Positions 53,119 through 61,442 of a DNA stretch of 64,000 nt are shown here, in pieces. The notes under the pieces were generated by a model. That model was not told the DNA's origin, did not search any database, and was given only the letters and a program-made list of their open reading frames with translations. How positions within the stretch are numbered: the stretch's first letter is position 1; each line of letters starts with the position of its first letter. The translations under genes were made by a program, and so were the position numbers. Source of the DNA: Microbacterium nymphoidis (lineage in GTDB: Bacteria; Actinomycetota; Actinomycetes; Actinomycetales; Microbacteriaceae). Where the stretch lies: the NCBI RefSeq assembly GCF_021044885.1, contig NZ_JAJNOD010000008.1:62001-126000 (forward strand), in the 5' to 3' direction.

Positions 53119-53409
53119 ATGAACATCGACATCGCTGAGATGGGTATGGCGGCACTGCGCGTGCTCGCGCTGGGCCTGGTCTTCGGTGCGGGCCTTCCCG
53201 CGCTGTTCGCCGTGGGCATGCGCCTACAGTCCGCCGGCACCGGCGAGATGGACGGCGAAGCGCCAGGCGTCCGCCGTCCCGCCCTGCTCGTGAGCGGGTA
53301 CGCGATCTTCACGATCGTGGTGCTCGTCGCGCTGGCGGCCGTGCTGTGGATCACGCGCCTCAGCATCTACCACTACTTCGGCATCTCCCTCTTCGGAGCC
53401 GGTCAGTGA
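53119..53409 (+). CDS. Small membrane protein downstream of the phosphate transporter
   Basis: A 96-residue protein with two membrane helices (about 10-33 and 56-78) and the end YHYFGISLFGAGQ. I believe similar small proteins often follow pit genes in actinobacteria, but a role is not known. GAGAAGGACGAC lies before the ATG, the third copy of a duplicated site. Its stop overlaps the next start (GTGA), so it is coupled to the DUF3349 gene. Confidence 0.75.
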   Translation: MNIDIAEMGMAALRVLALGLVFGAGLPALFAVGMRLQSAGTGEMDGEAPGVRRPALLVSGYAIFTIVVLVALAAVLWITRLSIYHYFGISLFGAGQ

Positions 53410-54026
53410 GTACCGGGCTGCTGTCGCAGGTGCTCGGCTGGCTGCGGGCCGGTTATCCGGAGGGCGTTCCGCCGAAGGACTACACCCCGCTGCTCGCGCT
53501 GCTGCGCCGGACGCTGTCGAACGAGGAGTTCGCGGAGGTCCTCGTGGCGCTGGAACGCGCGGATCAGGACCCGGTGCGGCTGTCTCACATCCGCGAAGCC
53601 ATCACGCGCGTCACCCGTGAAGAGGCGGCAGAGGACGACGTGCGCACCGTTGCCGCGCGTCTCGCCGCTGCGGGGTGGCCGCTCAGCAACGGCGCGATGC
53701 GGGAGGCCGCTGCTGCTGCGGCCCCCGAGCCGGACCGGGACGAGGGAATCCTCACCCAGGTGCTGCGCTGGCTCAGCGCCGGCTATCCGCAGGGGGTGCC
53801 GCCGGTGGATCGCATCCCCGTGCTGGCACTCCTTCGCCCGCGGCTGACGGATATGGAGATCCAGATGGTGTGCGATGTCCTCATCGCACAGGCGGCCCCG
53901 GGCGAGCAGCTGTCCGCGGTTGACGCTCAGGTACTACTGTCGAAATCCCTCCACGAGCTGCCCTCCGCCGAGGACATCGATCGCGTGCGCGCCCGGCTCG
54001 ACGCCGTGGGGTGGTCTCTGGTCTGA
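53406..54026 (+). CDS. Protein with two DUF3349 repeats
   Basis: A 206-residue all-helical protein with two copies of the about 90-residue DUF3349 domain: LLSQVLGWLRAGYPEGVPPK at the N-terminus and ILTQVLRWLSAGYPQGVPPV near residue 118. Each copy ends with a VRARLDAVGW-like helix. The family is known from mycobacteria without a settled function. The GTG start overlaps the stop of the small membrane protein. It closes the phosphate-transporter operon and is followed by a terminator. Confidence 0.85.
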   Translation: MSTGLLSQVLGWLRAGYPEGVPPKDYTPLLALLRRTLSNEEFAEVLVALERADQDPVRLSHIREAITRVTREEAAEDDVRTVAARLAAAGWPLSNGAMREAAAAAAPEPDRDEGILTQVLRWLSAGYPQGVPPVDRIPVLALLRPRLTDMEIQMVCDVLIAQAAPGEQLSAVDAQVLLSKSLHELPSAEDIDRVRARLDAVGWSLV

Positions 54027-54029
54027 ACC

Positions 54030-54074
54030 CGAAGACGTCGACCCGCGCGGTTCTCGCTCGGGCCGACGTCTTCG
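54030..54074. terminator. Terminator between the pit operon and the POT gene
   Basis: CGAAGACGTCG (54030-54040) pairs with CGACGTCTTCG (54064-54074), with an additional inner CCCG/CGGG stem after one mismatch. Lies between convergent genes. Confidence 0.8.
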
Positions 54075-54079
54075 TGGCG

Positions 54080-55552
54080 TCAGCTCACGCCGCGCATGGC
54101 CTTCAGCACGGGCTTCGCGCCGAGGGCCAGGCAGGCTCCGATCACGATCGCGATAAGACCGAGGGTGAGGAAGTACGGCGTCTCGTTGTTCACGTCATAG
54201 AACTGCGCCAGCCACCCCGCCACCGCGGTGCCGAGCGAGACCGACAGGAAGAACAGCGCCACCATCTGCGTCTGGAACGCCGCAGGGGCGAGCTTGGTGG
54301 CCACCGACAGGCCGATCGGCGACAGCAGCAGCTCAGCCACCGTGAAGACGAGCAGGATCGCGATCATCGCGAGCAGCGGAGTGGAGTTCGCCCCGCCCCC
54401 GGCGAACGGGAGGAAGAGCAGGAACGCGGCACCCATGATCAGCGTGCCGAGGGCGAACTTGACCGGGGTCGACGGCTGACGAGCGCCGAGCTTGGTCCAC
54501 AGCACCGCGAAGACGCCGGAGAGCAGGATGATGAAGATCGGGTTGATGGACTGCACCCACGAGACCGGCATCGTCCAGCCGAACAGGCTGCGATCCAGCT
54601 TCTGGTCGGAGTAGATCGTGAGCACGGTGAACTGCTGCTGGTACAACGACCAGAACGCCACGCTGGCGATGAACAAGGGAATGAAGGCGACGACCCGCGA
54701 GCGCTCTTCGCGCTGCACGCGACGGCTGGAGAGCATCAGCGCGAAGTACGCGATCGTGGCGACCACGACCGTGACGATCACGGTCAGGGACAGGTTGTCC
54801 GCCCGGATCACGCCCAGCAGCACCAGCACCACGATCAGCACGATCGCCGCCGCGGCGATGAGGAGCCAGAGGCCATAGCGGCTGCGGGGAAGCGGGTTGG
54901 GAACGCGCCGGGCGGCGTCGGGAAGGGCGCGGCGACCGAACGAGTACTGCACGAGCCCGACGGCCATCCCCGCCGCGGCGAGACCGAAGCCCCAGTGGAA
55001 GCCGAGGGTGCTCTGCAGCAGACCGGTGAGCAGCGGACCGAGGAACCCGCCCAGGTTGATACCGAGGTAGAACAGCGAGAATCCGCCGTCTCGTCGCGTG
55101 TCGTCCGCGGCGTAGAGGGTGCCGACCACGCTGGTGGCGTTGGCCTTCAGCCCGCCCGAGCCGAGCGCCACAAGAACGAGGCCGATGCCCACACCCCAGA
55201 CTCCCGGGATGAGGGCCAGGGCGATGTGACCGGCCATGATCACGATGGCACTCGCGAAGAGCACGCGCTCTGCGCCGACCACACGGTCAGCGAGCCACGC
55301 CCCGACGATCGTCGAGAGGTACACGAATCCGCCGTAGGCGCCCACGATGCCGGCCGCGACGCCCTGCGGGATGCCCAGTCCGCCGTCGGCCACCGAGTAG
55401 TAGAGGTAGATGAGCAGGATGCCCTGCATGCCGTAGAAGCTGAACCGCTCCCACATCTCCACGCCGAAGATGTTCATCAGCGCGAGGGGCTGTCCGAAGA
55501 AGCGCGTGTCGGTCGGACGCGGCTTCGTGGGGGCGGGATTGTCAGGCATCAT
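54080..55552 (-). CDS. POT/PTR-family proton-dependent oligopeptide transporter
   Basis: A 490-residue MFS member of the peptide-transporter branch with 12-14 membrane helices. The family signature is clear: FGVEMWERFSFYGMQGILLI near the N-terminus (ExxERFxYYG motif in the form EMWERFSFYG) and FYLGINLGGFLGPLL (the second PTR motif). It imports di- and tripeptides with protons. It is transcribed alone, divergent from nothing: the TetR gene upstream is on the same strand, 47 bases away, so they might be cotranscribed. Confidence 0.93.
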   Translation of the reverse strand: MMPDNPAPTKPRPTDTRFFGQPLALMNIFGVEMWERFSFYGMQGILLIYLYYSVADGGLGIPQGVAAGIVGAYGGFVYLSTIVGAWLADRVVGAERVLFASAIVIMAGHIALALIPGVWGVGIGLVLVALGSGGLKANATSVVGTLYAADDTRRDGGFSLFYLGINLGGFLGPLLTGLLQSTLGFHWGFGLAAAGMAVGLVQYSFGRRALPDAARRVPNPLPRSRYGLWLLIAAAAIVLIVVLVLLGVIRADNLSLTVIVTVVVATIAYFALMLSSRRVQREERSRVVAFIPLFIASVAFWSLYQQQFTVLTIYSDQKLDRSLFGWTMPVSWVQSINPIFIILLSGVFAVLWTKLGARQPSTPVKFALGTLIMGAAFLLFLPFAGGGANSTPLLAMIAILLVFTVAELLLSPIGLSVATKLAPAAFQTQMVALFFLSVSLGTAVAGWLAQFYDVNNETPYFLTLGLIAIVIGACLALGAKPVLKAMRGVS

Positions 55553-55599
55553 TCCAGGCTACGCCCGACGGCGGCCGACCTGCACAATGCATGACGGAT

Positions 55600-56169
55600 T
55601 CAGGCCGCGATACCGTGCAACAGCATCTGCACGGTGGCCTCCACGCGCTCGGCGCTGACCGGGGTTCCCAGCAGCGCAGCGTAACTGGCGAGCGCGACGA
55701 GCTGATCGGCGACGACGGCCGCATCGACGCCCGGTCGCAGCTGGCCGGCTTCCTCCGCGAGTGCGAGCCGATGGCCGACCCACTCACGAATGGGAGCCGC
55801 CAGCCGCGCGTTCAGGCGCAGGCCCAGATCGGCGTCCGTAGCCGTCACGACGATCAGCGCACGGGCCAGTTCCGTGCTGGCGGCGTCCGCCTGGTGCGCG
55901 TACATGGTGGTGAGCCAGGCACGCAGGTCGGCCTCGAGATCGTCCGTGATCGCGACGGACACGTCCATGCCGGGGATCTCGCCTTCCAGCAGCGCCTCGC
56001 CGAGGATCGCGGCCTTCGACGGCCACCAGCGGTAGATCGTCTGCTTCGCGACCTCCGCTTCCTGGGCCAGTCCCTCGATGGTCACCGCGGCGTATCCCTC
56101 GGCCGCGAGCGCGCGGCGCATCGCGGCGAGGACAGCTTGCCGGGCTTTTTCACTGCGAGGACGAGGCAC
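55600..56169 (-). CDS. TetR-family transcriptional regulator
   Basis: A 189-residue regulator: the helix-turn-helix is ALAAEGYAAVTIEGLAQEAE with VAKQTIYRWWPSKAAILGEA, the most typical part of the family; the C-terminal domain (TetR_C_33-like, with ELARALIVVTATDADLG) binds the ligand. It is divergent from the SDR gene, with repeats in the 75-bp gap, so it probably controls that gene and itself. The gene behind it is the peptide transporter. Confidence 0.88.
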   Translation of the reverse strand: MPRPRSEKARQAVLAAMRRALAAEGYAAVTIEGLAQEAEVAKQTIYRWWPSKAAILGEALLEGEIPGMDVSVAITDDLEADLRAWLTTMYAHQADAASTELARALIVVTATDADLGLRLNARLAAPIREWVGHRLALAEEAGQLRPGVDAAVVADQLVALASYAALLGTPVSAERVEATVQMLLHGIAA

Positions 56170-56180
56170 CAGCCCAGACT

Positions 56181-56216
56181 AGTGGGCGTACCCTTGAATA
56201 AGTAGACGCACCGTTG
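56181..56216. promoter_or_regulatory. Repeated element in the TetR/SDR divergent promoter
   Basis: AGTGGGCGTACCCTTG (56181-56196) and AGTAGACGCACCGTTG (56201-56216) match at 12 of 16 positions, 20 bp apart. A -35-like TTGAAT lies at 56194-56199. Likely binding sites of the TetR protein. Confidence 0.5.
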
Positions 56217-56244
56217 CGTTATCTCTCTCGAGCAAGGAGACACC

Positions 56245-57240
56245 ATGGCACTGACCGCACACTCCACCATCGGGGACTGGCTGAACGACTCCGTCGGCGG
56301 CCCCCTCATCCGCGCGTTGTTCGAGCAGAGCGGCACGGATGTCGCCCAGCTCACGCCGGTGCTGGCGCTTCCCCTGCAGCAGCTGGTGGCGATGAGCCAG
56401 GGGGCGATGCCGCAATCGGTCGTTGACGACCTGGTGCGCGCGGCCAACGGGGGAGAGCTTCCCGCGGAGGCTGCCGCATCCGGTCCGCAGTTCACACCGG
56501 GTCGCTTCGCGGGCAAGACCGTGATCGTCACGGGCGCCGCCTCCGGGATCGGCCGAGCCACGGCGGAGCGCATCGCCCGCGAGGGCGGTCGGGTGATCGC
56601 ATCCGACATCGCCGCCGACAAGCTCGATGCGCTGAAGTCCGACCTCCCCGACACCGACATCGTCACCGTCGCGGGCGACCTCACGAAGCAGGAGGCCATC
56701 GACGCCGTCGTCGCCGCCGCGGGCGGGAAGATCGACGGGCTCGCCAACATCGCCGGCATCAACGACGACTTCTCCCCCGCGGGCGAGACCAGTGATGCGG
56801 TGTGGGATCGAGTGATCGCCATCAACCTCACCGCACCGTTCAAGCTCATGCGCGCCGTCCTGCCGATCATGGCGGCGGCCGGACACGGCGCCGTCCTCAA
56901 CGTCTCCAGCGAAGCGGGACTGCGCGGCAATGCCTCCGGAAACGCGTACACCGCCAGCAAGCACGGCATCATCGGTGTCACCAAGTCGGCAGCGTTCATG
57001 TACGGCCCGCAGGGGATCCGCGTGAACTCGGTCGCTCCGGGCGGCGTCGCCACCGGTATCCCGATGCCGCCGAACATGTCGGAGTACGGCTCCGGCCGTC
57101 TCGCGCCGTTCCAGCAGGCCATCCCCACCGTCGCCACCGCCGAGCAGCTCGCCGCATCGATCACGTTCCTGCTCAGCGATGACGGGGTGAACATCAACGG
57201 TGCCGTCCTCACCTCCGACGGCGGCTGGTCCGTTCAGTAG
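56245..57240 (+). CDS. Short-chain dehydrogenase/reductase with an N-terminal extension
   Basis: A 331-residue classical SDR. The cofactor motif TGAASGIG starts at 96, NIAG is conserved, and the catalytic residues are Ser in NVSSEAG, Tyr235 and Lys239 (YTASK). The first 85 residues are an extra helical extension (ALTAHSTIGDWLNDSVGGPL) that most SDRs lack. GCAAGGAG lies six bases before the ATG. Divergent TetR control suggests induction by a small molecule. The substrate is unknown. Confidence 0.9.
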   Translation: MALTAHSTIGDWLNDSVGGPLIRALFEQSGTDVAQLTPVLALPLQQLVAMSQGAMPQSVVDDLVRAANGGELPAEAAASGPQFTPGRFAGKTVIVTGAASGIGRATAERIAREGGRVIASDIAADKLDALKSDLPDTDIVTVAGDLTKQEAIDAVVAAAGGKIDGLANIAGINDDFSPAGETSDAVWDRVIAINLTAPFKLMRAVLPIMAAAGHGAVLNVSSEAGLRGNASGNAYTASKHGIIGVTKSAAFMYGPQGIRVNSVAPGGVATGIPMPPNMSEYGSGRLAPFQQAIPTVATAEQLAASITFLLSDDGVNINGAVLTSDGGWSVQ

Positions 57241-57284
57241 GCCCGGCCCCGAGGACCCACACGCCGTCGCGGCTGTCACGGGCA

Positions 57285-57605
57285 CACGCCATCAGCTGCC
57301 AGTCAGGTGTCGGCGAGACGCCTCTTCGTACGCGCAGTCGCGACGTGCGTGTGCGGATCCTCCGGCCACGGATGCTTCGGATACTGTCCCCCCGCCAGCA
57401 CACGCCATCAGCCGCCCGCGAGACGCCTCTTCGTACGCGCAGTCACGACGTGCGTATGCGGATCCTCCGGCCGCGGATGCTTCGGACACCGTCCCCCGCC
57501 AGCACACGCCATCAGCCGCCCGCGAGACGCCTCTTCGTACGCGCAGTCGCGACGTGCGTATGCGGATCCTCCGGCCACGGATGCTTCGGATACCGCCCCC
57601 GCATC
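57285..57605. repeat. 104-bp tandem repeat of the hrpB 3' end
   Basis: The segment CGAGACGCCTCTTCGTACGC starts at 57314, 57419 and 57523 (periods 105 and 104). The last copy is the C-terminal coding part of the minus-strand helicase gene; the other two lie behind its stop codon and fill the 271-bp gap to the SDR gene. Each extra copy still contains the stop codon region. Confidence 0.92.
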
Positions 57606-60139
57606 TCCGCACGGACCTGTGCGTAGGGCCCTGCCCAGAACGAGGCCAGATCCGCGGTCACGGCCAGGGGCCTCCCGGCGGGCGACAGCAGATGAAACAG
57701 CACCGGCACCCGCCCCTGGACCACGCGCGGCGTGTCCACCAGGCCGAACATCTCCTGCAGCTTGACGGAGGCGACCGGCTGTCCGGCAGCGTCATCCGGG
57801 GCCGGATACGCCAGGCGCACGGTCGAGCCCGACGGGACCCCGATGCGTTCGGGCACCAGTTCGTCGAGCCGGGCCGCCTCCGGCCACGGCAGCAGACGCC
57901 GCAGGGCCGGAAACAGATCGACGCGCGACGCGGGGGTCCCGGCGGCAAGAGCGGTGATCTCCGGCTCGAGCCAGTCGCGAGCCGCACTCGCCAGGGCTCC
58001 GTCCGACACATCGGGCCACGGCGAGCCGAGCTCGCGGCGCAGCAGAGCCAGCCGTCTCCGGAATGAGATCGCGGCCTCCGACCAGGCCAGCGCCGCCAGT
58101 CCGTCCCGCTCCAGCGCCCGCAGCACGGCGGCACGCGTGTCATCGTCTGCACGCGCCTTCTGCGGGGTGCTCGACAGGACGAGGTCACCGAGTCGTTTCT
58201 CGCGCCGCACGACGATCCGCCCGTCCGCGAAGCCGGCCTCCGTGCGATCGGTGAGCATCGAGGCACCCGCGAGCAGGGCGATCTCCTCGTCGATCGCGGC
58301 GGCTGAGCGGATGACGGCTCCCGTCCCCGCTGCGGCCCGTCCCTGCGCGCGGCCGACTTCGGCGACCGCCAGCCAGGGCTCGGCGGTCAGGGAACCCGTC
58401 AGCCCGGCTCGCGTTCCCGAGGCGAGCTGAAACACCGCACCGCCGTCCGCATCGCCGACGCGCCGGGCGATGCGCTCGGGATAGGCGAGAGCCACGACGG
58501 CGCCGACTGCCACATCAAGAGAGGGCGACAGCAACCTGCCCGCCGGCACCGGGCCGCTGTTCTTGTCAGCCTCGGCCGGATGCGCGAGCCGTCCGTTCCC
58601 GTCCTGACCGCGCCCGTCGCCCGTGAGCCCGAGGAAGCGCCGTCTCTCCCGTTGCCACTCCCGTGTCCGCGGGTGTCGTCCGTCCCGGAGCGCCCGCAGC
58701 GCGGCCGACAGATCGGCGTCGTCCGTGCGGATCTCCCCGGCGACCAGAGCGATGACGTCGGCTGCGACCGGGGCGCCGACGAGCTCGGCGCCATCGAAGA
58801 GCGCTCGCGCGAGCCGGGGGTCGGCGGGAACGCGTGCAAGACGCTCGCCACGGTCGGTTGCTCGCCCATCCGCTGCGACCGCGCCGAGCGACTCCAGTGT
58901 GCGCTGCGCATCCGCAGCGGCGTCACCGGGCAGCGCGTCGGGAAGCCGCAGTCCGCGACCACCGGGTGATCCCCAGCACGCCAGCAGCAGGCACGCTTCG
59001 GTGAGATCGCTGGTCAGGATCTCCGGCGTGGGGAAGGCGGGCGCCGCCGCGTATGTGCGCTCGTCCACGCAACGAATCACCGTGCCCGGGCCGAGACGTG
59101 CGGCACGGCCGGCGCGCTGCACCGCGGCCGCCCGCGAGGTGGGAACGGTGACCAATCCGGTCATCCCACGGGCGGCATCGCGCCGGGGGACACGCGAGAG
59201 ACAGGTGTCCACCACCACGCTCACGCCCGGGACCGTGAGCGATGACTCCGCGATCGAGGTCGCCACGATGATGCGCGGACGCTCGCCCGCCACACGCCCT
59301 GCCACCACCCGATCCTGTTCGGAGGCACTCACCTGCGCATGAAGCTGAAGCACCTCGGTTCCCGGGGCGAGCGCCGCGGCTCCGCGAGCGATCACACCCA
59401 CCTCGCGCGCCCCGGGTGCGAACACCAGTGCATCGGCCGACGGATCGCGCGCGAGCACGCGGGCGTGTTCGGCGACGACGGTGGCCGCCACATGATCGAG
59501 GAAGTCCGGGGTGACACCACGCTGATCGAGTCGATCGTGTCGCGCCGGCGCCCAGCGCTCCTCCAACGGGTACGCCACTGCGGTATGAGAGACCACCGGT
59601 GCGGGATGGTCGCCGCCCAGAAGCGCGGCGAAGCGGTCCGCGTCGAGGGTCGCGGACATCGCGACGAGGACAAGATCGTCGCGGAGCTCACGCACCTCTC
59701 CGAGCAGACCGATCAGCAGATCTGTGTCAAGGGCCCGCTCATGAACTTCATCGAGGACGACGGCGTCCACGCCGTCCAGCTCAGGGTCAGCGAGCAGCCG
59801 CCGCAGCAGCAGCCCCGGCGTCACCATCTCGATCCGCGTCGCGGCGCCGACCTGGTGCTGCCCGCGAACGCTGAAGCCGACGCGGTCACCCAGCCCGCTC
59901 CCGTCCAGGGAGGCCAGCCGTCGGGCCGCGGATCGTGCGGCCACCCGACGCGGCTGCGTCACGATGACGCGTCCGGCCACACGGTTCGCCACGAGCGGCG
60001 GGACGAGCGTGGTCTTGCCGGTTCCCGGCGCGGCCGAGACCACCACCGTTCGCGAACCGTCGAGGGCGGCGGACACGTCAGACACAGCATCGGCGAACGC
60101 GAGGCCCGCACCGATCGTGGAGATGTCGAACGCCCGCAT
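57512..60139 (-). CDS. hrpB: ATP-dependent helicase HrpB
   Basis: An 875-residue DEAH-box helicase. Motif I is SAAPGTGKTT, motif II VLDEVHERALD, motif III AMSATLD, motif VI QRAGRAARLGPG. The C-terminal helicase-associated and HrpB-specific domains follow, ending MRGRYPKHPWPEDP, the usual end of HrpB, plus 18 extra residues. ATG 60139 is chosen because GAGGATGAAGGG precedes it; an ATG six codons earlier is possible. In E. coli HrpB is an RNA helicase of unclear role. The C-terminal coding part is repeated twice behind the gene. Confidence 0.92.
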   Translation of the reverse strand: MRAFDISTIGAGLAFADAVSDVSAALDGSRTVVVSAAPGTGKTTLVPPLVANRVAGRVIVTQPRRVAARSAARRLASLDGSGLGDRVGFSVRGQHQVGAATRIEMVTPGLLLRRLLADPELDGVDAVVLDEVHERALDTDLLIGLLGEVRELRDDLVLVAMSATLDADRFAALLGGDHPAPVVSHTAVAYPLEERWAPARHDRLDQRGVTPDFLDHVAATVVAEHARVLARDPSADALVFAPGAREVGVIARGAAALAPGTEVLQLHAQVSASEQDRVVAGRVAGERPRIIVATSIAESSLTVPGVSVVVDTCLSRVPRRDAARGMTGLVTVPTSRAAAVQRAGRAARLGPGTVIRCVDERTYAAAPAFPTPEILTSDLTEACLLLACWGSPGGRGLRLPDALPGDAAADAQRTLESLGAVAADGRATDRGERLARVPADPRLARALFDGAELVGAPVAADVIALVAGEIRTDDADLSAALRALRDGRHPRTREWQRERRRFLGLTGDGRGQDGNGRLAHPAEADKNSGPVPAGRLLSPSLDVAVGAVVALAYPERIARRVGDADGGAVFQLASGTRAGLTGSLTAEPWLAVAEVGRAQGRAAAGTGAVIRSAAAIDEEIALLAGASMLTDRTEAGFADGRIVVRREKRLGDLVLSSTPQKARADDDTRAAVLRALERDGLAALAWSEAAISFRRRLALLRRELGSPWPDVSDGALASAARDWLEPEITALAAGTPASRVDLFPALRRLLPWPEAARLDELVPERIGVPSGSTVRLAYPAPDDAAGQPVASVKLQEMFGLVDTPRVVQGRVPVLFHLLSPAGRPLAVTADLASFWAGPYAQVRAEMRGRYPKHPWPEDPHTHVATARTKRRLAGG

Positions 60140-60313
60140 CCCTTCATCCTCGTACATGGCGACCAGGCCGGCGCCGCACTGCGCTGGCGGGGCCGGGACG
60201 AGATCGTCCGCCCCTGGCACGACGAGCGCGACGGCGCCGGCTCGGCTCAGCTGAAAACCTGTGACGAGAGCATCCGCACTCTCGGACGGCGAGAACTCCG
60301 AGGTCGTCCCGGC

Positions 60314-61009
60314 TCACCGAGGGGCTGGGGACGACGCTGCCCGCAGGAGCATGAGACCCGCCAGCAGCTGCCAGAGGAGGAACGCATACACCGCACCGCG
60401 CTCCCACACCCCGTCCGGAAGCCCGGCGTGCAGCGAGAGGAGCACGGCACTGACGAAGCCGGCGAAGCCGAGGACCGGTCCCACCCACAGCGTGCGCCGC
60501 GACAACCCCGCAGGCGCGAGGGCCCAACGGGAGACGATGGCGGCCGCGTTACCCGCGCCGATCGCCGCCACCGCCCCCAGCGCGTGGATCGTGATCCAAC
60601 CGAGCCGGGCATTCGTGGGCGAGCCGGGGACGAGGCCGACGAAGACGATGCCCGCGGTGTGCACGGCGGCGAGGATGAGGAACGCTATGCCCGGACCGCG
60701 GAGCCCGAGCCACGAGATGACGAGGATCGCGCCCAGCAGGAAGAACAGACCGGTGCCGATGAATCCCGCGTTCATCACCGCGGGAAGCGAGGACTCCAGC
60801 ATCCTGCCCTGGAATTCGGCGTGCTCGGGGACCCCGAGGTCGCTGATGTAGAAGCGCGCGTAGTCGTACCCGGGGAAGGCGGCTGCCGCGACGGCCTCGC
60901 ACAACAGGTACCAGAGGGGCGCAAGCACCCACAATATGCCGGCCGCGCGCAGAAGCGGCGGGACGGCCGGGGACGGAGCGGGGAGTTCCCGAGAGTCATG
61001 TACGCGCAT
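60314..61009 (-). CDS. DUF998 family membrane protein
   Basis: A 231-residue protein with about six membrane helices. The N-terminal region LPLLRAAGILWVLAPLWYLL-like helix is followed by FPGYDYARFYISDLGVPE, the conserved YSxxxxxISDLG motif of DUF998. Function unknown. The ATG at 61009 has AGGAGAG nine bases upstream. It lies upstream of hrpB on the same strand with a 174-bp gap. Ahead of its promoter lies a tandem repeat array shared with the divergent UbiB-like gene. Confidence 0.85.
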   Translation of the reverse strand: MRVHDSRELPAPSPAVPPLLRAAGILWVLAPLWYLLCEAVAAAAFPGYDYARFYISDLGVPEHAEFQGRMLESSLPAVMNAGFIGTGLFFLLGAILVISWLGLRGPGIAFLILAAVHTAGIVFVGLVPGSPTNARLGWITIHALGAVAAIGAGNAAAIVSRWALAPAGLSRRTLWVGPVLGFAGFVSAVLLSLHAGLPDGVWERGAVYAFLLWQLLAGLMLLRAASSPAPR

Positions 61010-61099
61010 ACATTCATTCTCTCCTGCCTGCGCGCCGCTGGCTCCGATCACGGTCACATCCGTGTGCAGCAGGTTCTCGCCCATAGCCGCATTCGGTTC

Positions 61100-61440
61100 G
61101 CGCCCAGCTGCCGACATGCGATCCCGACGCCACCACAGCCAGGCGGATACTCCCCCAGACACCCGCATTCCGTCCACACCCAGCTGCCGACATACGATCG
61201 CGACGCCACCACAGCGAGGCGGACACTCCCCCACACATTCCGTCCACGCCAGCTGCCGACATACGACCCGACGCCACAGCCAGGCGGATAATCCCCCACA
61301 CCCGCATTCCGTCCACACCCAGCTGCCAACGCGCGATCCCGACGCCACCACAGCGAGGCGGATACTCCCCCAGACACCCACATTCCGTCCACACCCAGCT
61401 GCCGACGTGCGATCCTGAAGCGACCACAGCGAGGCGGATT
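61100..61440. repeat. Five-unit tandem array (69-76 bp) upstream of the UbiB-like gene
   Basis: CAGCTGCC(G/A)AC starts at 61105, 61181, 61250, 61320 and 61396 (periods 76, 69, 70, 76). Each unit also contains a variant of CACAGCGAGGCGGA; the last one lies just before the ATG at 61443 and serves as its ribosome-site region. It fills nearly all of the 433-bp gap between divergent genes. Confidence 0.92.
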
Positions 61441-61442
61441 CC

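Larger units (their letters stand above)
52964..53130. repeat. Triplicated stop-SD-start junction between pit gene and 53119
   Basis: Three copies start at 52964, 53032 and 53099 (68 and 67 bp). Each begins CCGGAATCGAGA(A)GGACGACATG. Copies one and two differ at four positions only; the third runs into the real gene at 53119. Confidence 0.95.

Noticed and set aside
57292..57612. Minus-strand ORF with repeats GTVSEAS... in the hrpB/SDR gap
   Set aside because: It reads the 104-bp repeats in a frame different from hrpB; low complexity, no ribosome site.
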